DNA from: CAIPVR01 sp049316905
GTDB lineage: Bacteria > Actinomycetota > Acidimicrobiia > Acidimicrobiales > Microtrichaceae
Assembly (NCBI GenBank): GCA_049316905.1
Contig: JBMOJH010000020.1
Span: 1 to 38,717 of the forward strand
Length of the DNA stretch: 38,717 nt
Direction of reading: 5' to 3'
This document shows, one piece after another, positions 16,342 to 23,116 of the stretch; position 1 is the stretch's first letter, and each line of letters opens with the position of its first letter. Below the pieces are notes generated by a model. That model was not told where the DNA came from. It saw only the letters and a program-made list of their open reading frames with translations, and ran no database searches. The translations under genes and the position numbers were made by a program.

Positions 16342-17063
16342 GGGTCCGGGCTCCCGGCCGGCAGCTCGGTGAGGTCGGTCTGGTCCAGCGTGGCGAGCCG
16401 GGCGGTGCCGTCGACCTCGACCACCGATCCCACGCCCCGCCCGTGGGCGACGACGTCGTCGACCACCTCGCCGGTCGTGGCCGATCTGCCGATCCCCGGT
16501 GACCAGCTGCACCAGGTGAACGCCCACTCACGTGGCCCCGGTCGCTCCCGCGCCACAACCTGCAGGGCGTGGAACCGCCAGGAGGCTCCGCCGGGTGCGA
16601 GCGGCACGACCACGACTCCTTCGGCCGCTCGGGCCCGAATCCGGCCGGCCACGTCCTCGGCGAGCGCGGCGCCCGGCACCACGGCCGCCGCCCAGGCCGT
16701 GGCGGCGGGGCTGTCCGGGCGGTCGAGGGCGGCGGGGTCGGCCGCGAGATCGGTCAGCGCGCGGGCGTAGCGGTCGAGCGCCGCCTGCACGATGGCGCGG
16801 CCGGGGTCCGGCACAGGCTTCGTGCCGTCCGGGGGCGAGCCGGCCGGGGCAGTGGGCGGTGGAGTGGGCGGGGGAGCCGCCGGGCCGGCCGGGGCGGTGA
16901 CCGCGGGGGCCGTGGCGCCCGGGGATGCGAGCGGTCGCGGGTCCTCCCCACGGGACGTGGCCGAGCCGGCCGAGCAGCCGGCGAGCACCGCGACCGCCGC
17001 CGCGATCAGCCACCACGGTCGGCCCTGCGTAGTGGTGCCCGCGGACCTCGTCAACGAGCTCAC
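16329..17063 (-). CDS. Proline-rich lipoprotein of unknown function
   Basis: The lipobox LAGC after WWLIAAAVAVLAGC marks a lipid-anchored protein. A Pro/Ala-rich linker of about 60 residues follows, then a globular C-terminal domain with FTWCSWSPGIGR and two further cysteines near the end (SPDPCGG). I do not recognise the family. The start is uncertain: the frame is open to 17162, but that part is AT-rich and unlike the neighbours. I place the start at GTG 17063, which gives a 16-residue polar n-region before the signal segment. It lies in the last of three 12-bp repeats, each of which supplies two in-frame GTG codons, so the real start could be any of six. The 3' end overlaps the next gene by 13 bp. 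Confidence 0.6.
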   Translation of the reverse strand: MSSLTRSAGTTTQGRPWWLIAAAVAVLAGCSAGSATSRGEDPRPLASPGATAPAVTAPAGPAAPPPTPPPTAPAGSPPDGTKPVPDPGRAIVQAALDRYARALTDLAADPAALDRPDSPAATAWAAAVVPGAALAEDVAGRIRARAAEGVVVVPLAPGGASWRFHALQVVARERPGPREWAFTWCSWSPGIGRSATTGEVVDDVVAHGRGVGSVVEVDGTARLATLDQTDLTELPAGSPDPCGG

Positions 17064-17094
17064 CACTGATCTCACCACTGATCTCACCACTGAT
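17059..17094 (+). repeat. Three perfect 12-bp tandem repeats at the lipoprotein start
   Basis: CTCACCACTGAT is repeated at 17059-17070, 17071-17082 and 17083-17094. On the minus strand each unit reads ATCAGTGGTGAG and carries two GTG codons in the lipoprotein frame. Copy-number change would keep the frame, because 12 is a multiple of three. Confidence 0.95.
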
Positions 17095-17439
17095 CCGGCC
17101 ACCAGGGTCAACGTGGCACATAAAGCAATGAAATGCAATGAAGAGCACTTCTGTGCGGCCACACGGATCGGTCGGTGCCGTTCGCTCTCGGGCGTGCCGG
17201 AACGTGGCCGCGACCCTCTTGACGGAGCCGGCCGAGGGGCGCACTGTCATGGGTGGGGAGCACCCCAGGTCCGCCCTCACCGGCGGATCGGATGACCGCC
17301 CGCACGACGCTGTGGACGCGAACCACGGATGAGCTCGTCGCCACGGGGCCACGGCCCCGGACCGAGGCCACCGGGTCCGCCCGCAACGGACAGCGCCGTG
17401 CGGGTGGCCGTCACCCGGGGCGGTCGCCCCGGCGCAGTG
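17095..17439. other. Intergenic region with an AT-rich island
   Basis: 345 bp without a convincing gene. About 17110-17156 is strikingly AT-rich for this window (CATAAAGCAATGAAATGCAA) and holds the direct repeat GCAATGAA twice in 10 bp. It lies 50-90 bp upstream of the lipoprotein start on the minus strand and is the likely promoter or regulator-binding region for that operon. No clean -35/-10 pair is visible. The rest (17160-17400) is ordinary GC-rich sequence with the hairpin GGGGCC-AC-GGCCCC at 17345-17358; I see no RNA gene. Confidence 0.6.
17402..17432 (-). terminator. Tandem GC hairpins downstream of the enoyl-CoA isomerase-like gene
   Basis: GGGTG-GCCGT-CACCC (17402-17416) and CCGGGGCG-GT-CGCCCCGG (17415-17432) lie just after the minus-strand stop at 17440. 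The second is a perfect 8-bp inverted repeat. There is no T-tract, so this is a GC-hairpin terminator candidate. Confidence 0.4.
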
Positions 17440-18270
17440 TCAGAACCCGCGGAACTCCGGGTTGCGGCGCTCGCGGAACGCGGCGAGGCCCTCGTTGAAG
17501 TCCACCGATGCCGTCAGCAGTTCCTGCGCGGTGGCCTCCTCCTCGAACGCCGTGTGCCGGCTCGACTCGAAGGAGCGGTTCACGAGCCACTTGGTGAGGC
17601 CCAGGGCCTTGGTGGGCGCCGCTGCGAGGCGCCCCGCCAGCTCATCGACCGCGGTGCCGAGGTCGGCCGCGGGCACCACGCGGTTCGCGATGCCGAGCTC
17701 CCGGCAGCGCTCGGCCGGCACGTCGTCGGCCAGGAACATCAGTTCCTTCGCGACCTGCGGGCCGACGATCCGGGGGAGGAGGTAGGCGCCGCCCGCGTCG
17801 GGGAGGATGCCGCGCCGCACGAACACCTCGACCAGCTTCGCGGTGTCGGCCATCACGACGAGGTCGCAGGCCAGGACCAGGTTCGCGCCGCCGCCCGCCG
17901 CCGTGCCGTTGACCGCCGCCACCACCGGCTTCTCGTTGTCGAGGACCGCGGCCACCAGCCGCTGCCAGCCGCGCCGGATCATCCGCGCCGCGTCGCCGAG
18001 CAGCCGGTCCGGCGCGCCGTCGGGCCGCTGCGGGGCCTCGGGCTGCGGGCCGCCGAGGTTGGCGCCGGTGCAGAAGTGCCGTTCGCCTGCGGCGCCCAGC
18101 ACGATCACCCGGACGTTGTGGTCCGACGACGACCACTCGAGGCGCTCGGTGATCCGGTCCCGCATGGCGGCGCTCAGGGAGTTCCCCTGCTCGGGCGCGT
18201 TGATGGTGATCCGCGCGATGCCGTCGGCCACCTCGTAGCGCACCTGCTCGTCGATCGGAACGTCTGCCAT
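17440..18270 (-). CDS. Enoyl-CoA hydratase/isomerase family protein, PaaG-like
   Basis: The crotonase fold is clear over 276 residues: the oxyanion-hole segment HFCTGANLGG and the second one GTAAGGGANLVLACD, then RRGILPDAGGAYLLPRIVG. The two glutamates of true enoyl-CoA hydratases are not conserved: Asn130 and Phe150 occupy those places. Asp158 in LPDAGG matches the single catalytic Asp of PaaG-type and dienoyl-CoA isomerases. I therefore expect double-bond or oxepin isomerisation of an acyl-CoA, not hydration. No paa genes are nearby, so the pathway is unknown. ATG 18270 has a strong ribosome site (AGGGGGA, about five bases upstream). It is divergent from the CopCD gene with 92 bp between them. 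Confidence 0.85.
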   Translation of the reverse strand: MADVPIDEQVRYEVADGIARITINAPEQGNSLSAAMRDRITERLEWSSSDHNVRVIVLGAAGERHFCTGANLGGPQPEAPQRPDGAPDRLLGDAARMIRRGWQRLVAAVLDNEKPVVAAVNGTAAGGGANLVLACDLVVMADTAKLVEVFVRRGILPDAGGAYLLPRIVGPQVAKELMFLADDVPAERCRELGIANRVVPAADLGTAVDELAGRLAAAPTKALGLTKWLVNRSFESSRHTAFEEEATAQELLTASVDFNEGLAAFRERRNPEFRGF

Positions 18271-18296
18271 GGGTCCCCCTGTGGTCCGGGCCCGGA

Positions 18297-18302
18297 ATCT
18301 AG
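18297..18302 (-). promoter_or_regulatory. -10 box (TAGATT) of the isomerase-like gene
   Basis: TAGATT on the minus strand (18302-18297) would start a transcript near 18290, with a leader of about 20 bases holding the AGGGGGA ribosome site. Confidence 0.4.
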
Positions 18303-18348
18303 GCGCGCCGCCCGCCGCGGCCGAACGGGCGGTGCGGGCATGCGTCGG

Positions 18349-18365
18349 TACGATCGTTCGCCGTG
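18349..18365 (+). promoter_or_regulatory. -10 box (TACGAT) of the CopC-CopD gene
   Basis: TACGAT (18349-18354), eight bases, GTG at 18363. It overlaps CGATCG; no -35 was found. Confidence 0.45.
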
Positions 18366-19970
18366 ACCGCCCGCCCCACCCCGCGCACCGTCGTGGCGGC
18401 CCGCTGGCTGGTCGTGCTGCTCGGGCTCCTCGCCCTGGCCGGTCCCGGTGCGGGCGTGGCCGGGGCGCATGCCACCCTGGTGTCCTCCGATCCCGCGAAC
18501 GACGAGGTGGTGGCGACCCGGCCCGCGTCGGTGCGCCTCACCTTCGACGAACCGGTGGTGGCCCGCGACGACGGCGTGCGGGTCCTCGACCCCACCGGCG
18601 CGGTGGTGTCACGGGGACCCACCCGCGGCGGTGAGGGCGGTCGGCAGCTGACCACCCGCGTGGCCACCGACGTCCCGGCCGGCTCGTACACGGTGAGCTA
18701 CCGGGTCCTGAGCGACGACGGCCACGTGATCAGCGGGTCGTTCCTGTACCACGTGGAGCGCCGCACCGGATCGGCCCCCGCGGCCGACGCCACGTCGGGG
18801 GGAACCGGGCCGCGCCTGCTCCAGGGACTCGGGCGGTGGATCGCCTACTCGGCCGCGCTGCTGGCGGGCGGCGTCCTCGCGATGGCCGTGTGGGTCGACC
18901 GGGCCGGCGGTCGGTGGAGCGGTGGGATCGAGGCCTCCCGACGGCTGCTGCTGCCCGCGGCGGCGATGACGCTGTTCGGCACCGGGCTGCTGGTGCTCGG
19001 CTCGGCGGCCGAGCTCGGGGGCAGTGGCCTCGCCGACGGGCCGGGTCGGGTGGGCGAGCTGCTCGGCTCAGGCCGCCCCGGCGCCGTGCTCGGTGTGCGC
19101 GTGGCGGTGGCCCTGGTGCTCCTGCTCGCGGTGGCCGGTCGCCCGCTCCTGCGGAGCGTGCCGTGGCTCGCCGGGATCTGCGTCCTCGCCACGCTGGTGC
19201 TGCCCTCGATCGGCGGCCACGCGGCCACGGCCGGTCCGGTCGCGGTGGCCGTGGGTGCCGACGTGGTGCACCTGCTCGCCGCCGCGGCGTGGGTGGGTGG
19301 CCTCGGTGTGCTGGTGCTCACCTGGGACGGGGACGGCGGGCGGGTCCGCCGATTCAGTGGCATGGCCCTGGTGGCCGCACCGCTCGTGGTGCTGAGCGGT
19401 GTGGTGGGGGGCTGGCTGCACACCCGGTCGCTCGGGGCGGTGACCTCCACCGACTACGGCCGGCTCCTGCTGGCCAAGCTGGCCGGGGCACTGCTGATGC
19501 TGGCGATCGGCCTCTGGGCCCGTCGCCGTCTGGTCCGCCCGGACGCCCCGGTGGGGGGTCTGCTCGGCGGGCTCCGGGCCGAGGCGATGGTGGGGATCGG
19601 GGTCCTGGCGGTCACCGCGGTGCTGGTGGCCACCCCGCCGGCCGTGGAGGCGTCGTTGCGGCCCGTGTCGGTGGTCCGTCAGGCAGGGGACATCACGGTC
19701 CGCATGCAGGTCGAGCCGGCCCGCTCCGGCCCCAACACCGTCCACCTGTACTACCTGGCCCGTGACGGATCGCTCGCCCCGGTGGACGCCGCGGAGTTGC
19801 AGGTGGCCACCCGTGGGGTGGAGCCTCGTCGGGTGCCGGTCACGCCGCTGACCCCCAGCCACGCCATCGCCACCGACGTGCAGCTCACCCCGGGACGCTG
19901 GGCGTTCCGGCTCACCGTCGTGGCGCGTGGTGTCCCCGCCCGCACGACCTTCGAGGTGCCGATCCCGTGA
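18363..19970 (+). CDS. CopC-CopD fusion copper transport/resistance membrane protein
   Basis: A signal peptide ends at GVAGAHATL. His36 would be the first residue of mature CopC, and Asp119/His121 in DDGHVIS complete the usual CopC Cu(II) site. The CopC beta-sandwich covers about 36-130. About eight membrane helices of the CopD type follow (roughly 150-425), and then an extracytoplasmic C-terminal domain of about 100 residues (QAGDITVRMQVEPARSG onward) resembling YtkA/FixH-like domains. CopC-CopD fusions such as YcnJ are thought to take up copper across the membrane. The 535-residue length suits the fusion. GTG 18363 is supported by the TACGAT box. The next gene overlaps by 4 bp (GTGA), so the two form an operon, probably with yceI. 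Confidence 0.9.
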   Translation: MTARPTPRTVVAARWLVVLLGLLALAGPGAGVAGAHATLVSSDPANDEVVATRPASVRLTFDEPVVARDDGVRVLDPTGAVVSRGPTRGGEGGRQLTTRVATDVPAGSYTVSYRVLSDDGHVISGSFLYHVERRTGSAPAADATSGGTGPRLLQGLGRWIAYSAALLAGGVLAMAVWVDRAGGRWSGGIEASRRLLLPAAAMTLFGTGLLVLGSAAELGGSGLADGPGRVGELLGSGRPGAVLGVRVAVALVLLLAVAGRPLLRSVPWLAGICVLATLVLPSIGGHAATAGPVAVAVGADVVHLLAAAAWVGGLGVLVLTWDGDGGRVRRFSGMALVAAPLVVLSGVVGGWLHTRSLGAVTSTDYGRLLLAKLAGALLMLAIGLWARRRLVRPDAPVGGLLGGLRAEAMVGIGVLAVTAVLVATPPAVEASLRPVSVVRQAGDITVRMQVEPARSGPNTVHLYYLARDGSLAPVDAAELQVATRGVEPRRVPVTPLTPSHAIATDVQLTPGRWAFRLTVVARGVPARTTFEVPIP

Positions 19971-20614
19971 ACCGTTCCAACACCGTGCCCGTGGCCGTCG
20001 CGGCCGCCCTCACACTGGGGTTGGCGCTCCTGCTCGGCCCGGCGGCCGGGATCGCCTCGGCCCACGGCGGGCCGGGCACCATCGAGGTGCAGGCCGCGGA
20101 GGTCACCGGCACCACCGTGAACGTGCGCGTCAAGGTGACGTTCCAGGGCGACGGCCACGCCTCGGACGAGGCGACCGTGACCGTCGCCGGGTCCTCCGGC
20201 GGCTCCGAGCTCACCCCCGTGACCCTCGCGCCGGAGGGCGGGGAGACCGGGATCTACGCCGGGGCGGTGCAACTCCCGTCGCCCGGTGACTGGTCGCTGC
20301 GCATCACCTCGGTCGAGCCGCCGGCGACCGCGACCGTGCCGGTCACCGCAGCGGCCCCGGTGACCGCGGCCGCCCCGGCGGGGGACGCGTCGTCGACGAC
20401 CACCGATCCCTCGAGCGCCGGGGACGCCGCCGGCGGTTCGGGTGAAGAGCCCGATGACGGGAAGGTCATCAGCGCGGCGCCGGCCTCCGCCGACGGTTCG
20501 GGTGACAGCGACGGCTCGCCCTGGATGTGGGTGCTCGGGGGGATCGCCGCCGTGGCAGCGGTCGCGATCGGCGTCGTGTTCGTCGCCCGGGGGCGTCGTA
20601 CCGGCATCGAGTGA
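19967..20614 (+). CDS. YtkA/CopC-like extracytoplasmic domain protein with C-terminal anchor
   Basis: The GTG start overlaps the CopCD stop. A signal peptide (ALTLGLALLLGPAAGIASA) is followed by His-Gly and a beta-sandwich of about 95 residues (TIEVQAAEVTGTTVNVRVKV onward) like the C-terminal domain of CopCD and YtkA-type proteins. A disordered Ala/Thr/Ser/Asp-rich linker follows, then a membrane helix near the end (MWVLGGIAAVAAVAIGVVFVA) and the basic tail RGRR. The topology is outside, helix, short inside tail. The position behind CopCD suggests a copper-binding or assembly partner; the sequence shows no Cys or Met cluster, so metal binding is unproven. Confidence 0.75.
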   Translation: MNRSNTVPVAVAAALTLGLALLLGPAAGIASAHGGPGTIEVQAAEVTGTTVNVRVKVTFQGDGHASDEATVTVAGSSGGSELTPVTLAPEGGETGIYAGAVQLPSPGDWSLRITSVEPPATATVPVTAAAPVTAAAPAGDASSTTTDPSSAGDAAGGSGEEPDDGKVISAAPASADGSGDSDGSPWMWVLGGIAAVAAVAIGVVFVARGRRTGIE

Positions 20615-20716
20615 GCGTCCCCCGATCGCAGGGCCGCGCACCGCGCCCGGGCGACCGCCCTCCGCGAGCCCGCACGGACCGGGATGCTGGCACCGCCGCA
20701 TGGTGTTCCATCCGCC

Positions 20717-21433
20717 ATGAGCCGTAACTCCAAGATCATCGTCGCCGTCGTCGCCGTCCTCGTGGTGGTCGGCGGCGGCATCGCCGCCCTGTTGCTCCTG
20801 GGCGGCGGGGACGGCCCGGAGAAGCTCACCTTCGACGACGCCACCACGACCACCGCGAAGGGGGCCGGCACCCCCGCACCGTCCTCCACCCCGGCCGCCG
20901 GTGGCGGCGACCTCGACGGCACGTGGACCTTGTCGGACCGCTCGGCGGCCGGCTACCGGGTGCTCGAGGACCGGATCGGCGGTCTCGCGAACATCGAGGC
21001 GGTCGGGCGCACGAGCAAGGTGACCGGTGGGTTCGTCGTGACCGGTGATCAGGTCTCCGACATCACCGCCACGGTGGATGTGGCTTCGATCACCTCGGAC
21101 TCCTCGTTCCGCGACAACGCCTTCCGCGACCGCATCATGGACGCCCAGCAGTTCCCCACGGCCACGTTCACCGCCCAGCCGGTCACGGTGACGCAGCTGC
21201 CGGCCGATGGCGCGACCGTGGAGGTGCCCGTCCAGGGAACCCTCACGCTCAAGGGCGAGGCCCGGCCGGTGACCACCACGCTGCAGGTGAAGCGCGTGGG
21301 CGAGGAACTGCAGGTCCTCGGCTCGATCCCCGTGAAGTTCTCCGACTTCGGGATCGACACGCCCCAGCCCCCGGGCCTCTCGGTGCGCGACAACGGCACC
21401 GTCGAGTTCCTGCTCATCGCCACCCGTTCCTGA
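20717..21433 (+). CDS. YceI family protein with N-terminal membrane anchor
   Basis: ATG 20717 begins MSRNSKIIVAVVAVLVVVGG, an N-terminal membrane anchor. A Thr/Ala/Pro-rich linker follows, and the YceI beta-barrel runs from about residue 70 to the end: GTWTLSDRSAAGYRV, VTGDQVSDITATVDVASI, DAQQFPTATFTA and GTLTLKGEARPVT are typical. YceI proteins bind polyprenoid-like lipids in a lipocalin-like barrel and are linked to stress and isoprenoid quinone handling. The 102-bp gap after the YtkA-like gene contains no TANNNT box, so co-transcription with the copper genes is likely. It is convergent with the ATP-grasp gene. Confidence 0.9.
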   Translation: MSRNSKIIVAVVAVLVVVGGGIAALLLLGGGDGPEKLTFDDATTTTAKGAGTPAPSSTPAAGGGDLDGTWTLSDRSAAGYRVLEDRIGGLANIEAVGRTSKVTGGFVVTGDQVSDITATVDVASITSDSSFRDNAFRDRIMDAQQFPTATFTAQPVTVTQLPADGATVEVPVQGTLTLKGEARPVTTTLQVKRVGEELQVLGSIPVKFSDFGIDTPQPPGLSVRDNGTVEFLLIATRS

Positions 21434-21451
21434 CGACGGGGGACCGTTCAG
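21430..21451. terminator. Hairpin joining the stop codons of yceI and the ATP-grasp gene
   Basis: CTGA (21430-21433, with the YceI TGA), a CG bulge, ACGG (21436-21439), loop GGGA, CCGT (21444-21447) and TCAG (21448-21451, antisense of the other TGA). This gives eight pairs with one 2-base bulge. Confidence 0.45.
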
Positions 21452-22380
21452 CGGCGGGCCGCCGCCCGGCGGGCGCGGTCGAGGAACGCATGGGCCATGC
21501 GCACCGGTGACCCGCCGTCGCACGCCAGGAAGAAGGACGGCTCGGTGAGCTCCAGCTCCAGGAGCACCGGCGCGCCGTCCGGTCCGGGGAGCACGTCCAC
21601 CCGGGCGTACAGGAGGGCGCCATCCCCGAAGCGCGCGTCGACCGCGGCCAGCACGGCGTCGGCCACCGCCCGCTCCGCGTCGGACGGCACGCGCGGGGAG
21701 ATCTCCTCCTCGGCGTACAGCCCGCTCACCGGCGCGCCGCCGGGTTCGAGCAGCGGGCCCTTCCGGAAGCCGTGGCTGAACTCGCCGCCGAGGTACACCA
21801 TCCCGGTCTCGCCGAACGTGTCGACGTCACCGAGGTAGGGCTGCACCATCACGTCGCGGCCCGCTGCCAGCAGCGCCGTCGCGTGGGCGACCGCGGCGTC
21901 GCCGTGCTCGGGTGGGTGGCGCACGGTGTCGCGGGAGCCGGCCGACACGGTCGGCTTCACGACCACGTCGCCGTCGCCGGGGAGGGCGGCCCGCACCACC
22001 TCGTCGGTGCTCGGATCCTCGGGGTCGAGCTCCGTGGCGAGGAGGAACGTGGTGGGCGCGGTGGGCACGCTGGCCGCCGCGAGGTCGGCGAGGTAGCGCT
22101 TGTCGGTGTTCCACCGCAGCACGGCGGCCGGGTTGGCGAGCTCGGTCACCTGCTCGACCGCGTGGGCCCACGCCAGGAACTCGTGGCGGCGGGGGACGTA
22201 GTCCCAGGTGGAGCGCACGACCACGAGGTCGAACCCCTCCCAGTCCTCGTCCGGGTCGTCCCACACGGCGGGGCGCGCCGCGGCGCCCGCGGCGTCGAGC
22301 GCGGCCTGGGTGAGCGCGGCGTCGGTGTCCTCCCGCCACACGTCGGCCGCCGTGGCGAGCGCGATCCGCGGGATGCTCAT
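21448..22380 (-). CDS. ATP-grasp protein related to DcsG / RimK-type ligases
   Basis: The 310-residue protein begins PRIALATAADV and contains WEGFDLVVVRSTWDYVPRR, LANPAAVLRWNTDKRYL and DVVVKPTVSAGSRDT, the pattern of ATP-grasp ligases related to DcsG (O-ureidoserine cyclo-ligase) and glutathione-synthetase-like proteins. PVLLELELTEPSFF near the C-terminus carries the acidic residues that normally bind Mg-ATP. Such enzymes activate a carboxylate through acyl-phosphate and join it to an amine or hydroxyl. The substrate is unknown, and no cycloserine genes are nearby. ATG 22380 overlaps the stop of the upstream CxxC gene (ATGA), so the two are almost certainly translated together. Confidence 0.85.
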   Translation of the reverse strand: MSIPRIALATAADVWREDTDAALTQAALDAAGAAARPAVWDDPDEDWEGFDLVVVRSTWDYVPRRHEFLAWAHAVEQVTELANPAAVLRWNTDKRYLADLAAASVPTAPTTFLLATELDPEDPSTDEVVRAALPGDGDVVVKPTVSAGSRDTVRHPPEHGDAAVAHATALLAAGRDVMVQPYLGDVDTFGETGMVYLGGEFSHGFRKGPLLEPGGAPVSGLYAEEEISPRVPSDAERAVADAVLAAVDARFGDGALLYARVDVLPGPDGAPVLLELELTEPSFFLACDGGSPVRMAHAFLDRARRAAARR

Positions 22381-23066
22381 CGGTCGGTCCCCCCGGCCGT
22401 GTCCCCGTCGCTGTCCCCGTCGCTGTCCGGCGTGTCCACCACGGCCATCACGTCGAGCCCGCCGAAGTTGCCCGCCGGGTCGGGCACCTCCGCCACCGGG
22501 TCGTCCACGTCGTCGTACTCGAGGCGCAGCGCCCGGCTCATCGTGGCGTGCATGTCGTAGGTCGCGGTGATGTAGGTCAGCTCGAGGATCTCCTCGTCGG
22601 ACAGCTCGGCGCGCAACGCCTCGAAGACGCCGTCCGGGACACGACCGCCCTGCAGGACGAGGCAGTCGGTGTAGGCGAGCACCGCGCGCTGCGCGGCGTC
22701 GAAGCAGTCGGTCACCGACCAGTGGGGGATCGCGTCGACCTGCTCGTCGGTGAGGCCCACGTCCCGGCACGCCTTGCAGTGCTGGGAGAACACGAAACGA
22801 CTGCCGCGGGCCCAGCCGGCCCGGGTCTGCCCCAGCTCCCGCAGCACCGGATCGAGCCGCCGCTCGGGCGACCGGTAGAACTGGAACCCGGCGGTGGTGT
22901 GGTCGAACGCGTCGGGCACGAGGGCGAACACCGTCCACCAGTTGCCGGGCGTGCCGCTGGCGGTGCCGGGCTCCGCCACCGGGTCGCGGTCGCCGAAGAT
23001 CATCCCGTAGAGCAGCTCGCCCACGGGGTGGACGTCGGCGCGCGGGACCTGTCGGAGTCGAGGCAT
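22377..23066 (-). CDS. Carboxymuconolactone decarboxylase (CMD/AhpD-like) family protein with CxxC
   Basis: An all-helical protein of 229 residues with FVFSQHCKACRDVGLTDEQV. Cys97 and Cys100 form the CxxC of AhpD-like thiol peroxidase or reductase proteins in the CMD family, and LRAELSDEEILELTYITATYDMHA in two parts resembles the family's second half. A thiol redox or peroxidase role is the best guess, but many CMD proteins have other activities. The C-terminal tail is Asp/Ser/Gly-rich. The downstream ATP-grasp gene is coupled by ATGA overlap, pointing to a shared pathway. ATG 23066 lies 47 bp from the divergent bioB start. Confidence 0.8.
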   Translation of the reverse strand: MPRLRQVPRADVHPVGELLYGMIFGDRDPVAEPGTASGTPGNWWTVFALVPDAFDHTTAGFQFYRSPERRLDPVLRELGQTRAGWARGSRFVFSQHCKACRDVGLTDEQVDAIPHWSVTDCFDAAQRAVLAYTDCLVLQGGRVPDGVFEALRAELSDEEILELTYITATYDMHATMSRALRLEYDDVDDPVAEVPDPAGNFGGLDVMAVVDTPDSDGDSDGDTAGGTDR

Positions 23067-23100
23067 GCCCCCGGCTTACCGGCCGGGCCGGTCCCTGTGC

Positions 23101-23116
23101 CAGCATTCCGGGCGTG
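23101..23116 (+). promoter_or_regulatory. Weak leaderless -10 box (CAGCAT) of bioB
   Basis: CAGCAT (23101-23106), seven bases, GTG at 23114. Only the A at position 2 and the T at position 6 of the consensus are kept. Confidence 0.25.

Noticed and set aside
16329..17162. Lipoprotein start at GTG 17162
   Set aside because: The first 33 codons would use the AT-rich island and give two hydrophobic segments. A start in the 12-bp repeats gives a normal lipoprotein signal.
17218..17246. TTGACG-N17-CACTGT on the plus strand as a sigma-70-type promoter
   Set aside because: The -10 is poor and there is no gene downstream on that strand until 18363.
20700..20720. Six-codon frame ending in ATGA at the YceI start
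   Set aside because: There is no -10 box near it; overlap of a short frame with ATGA arises often by chance.
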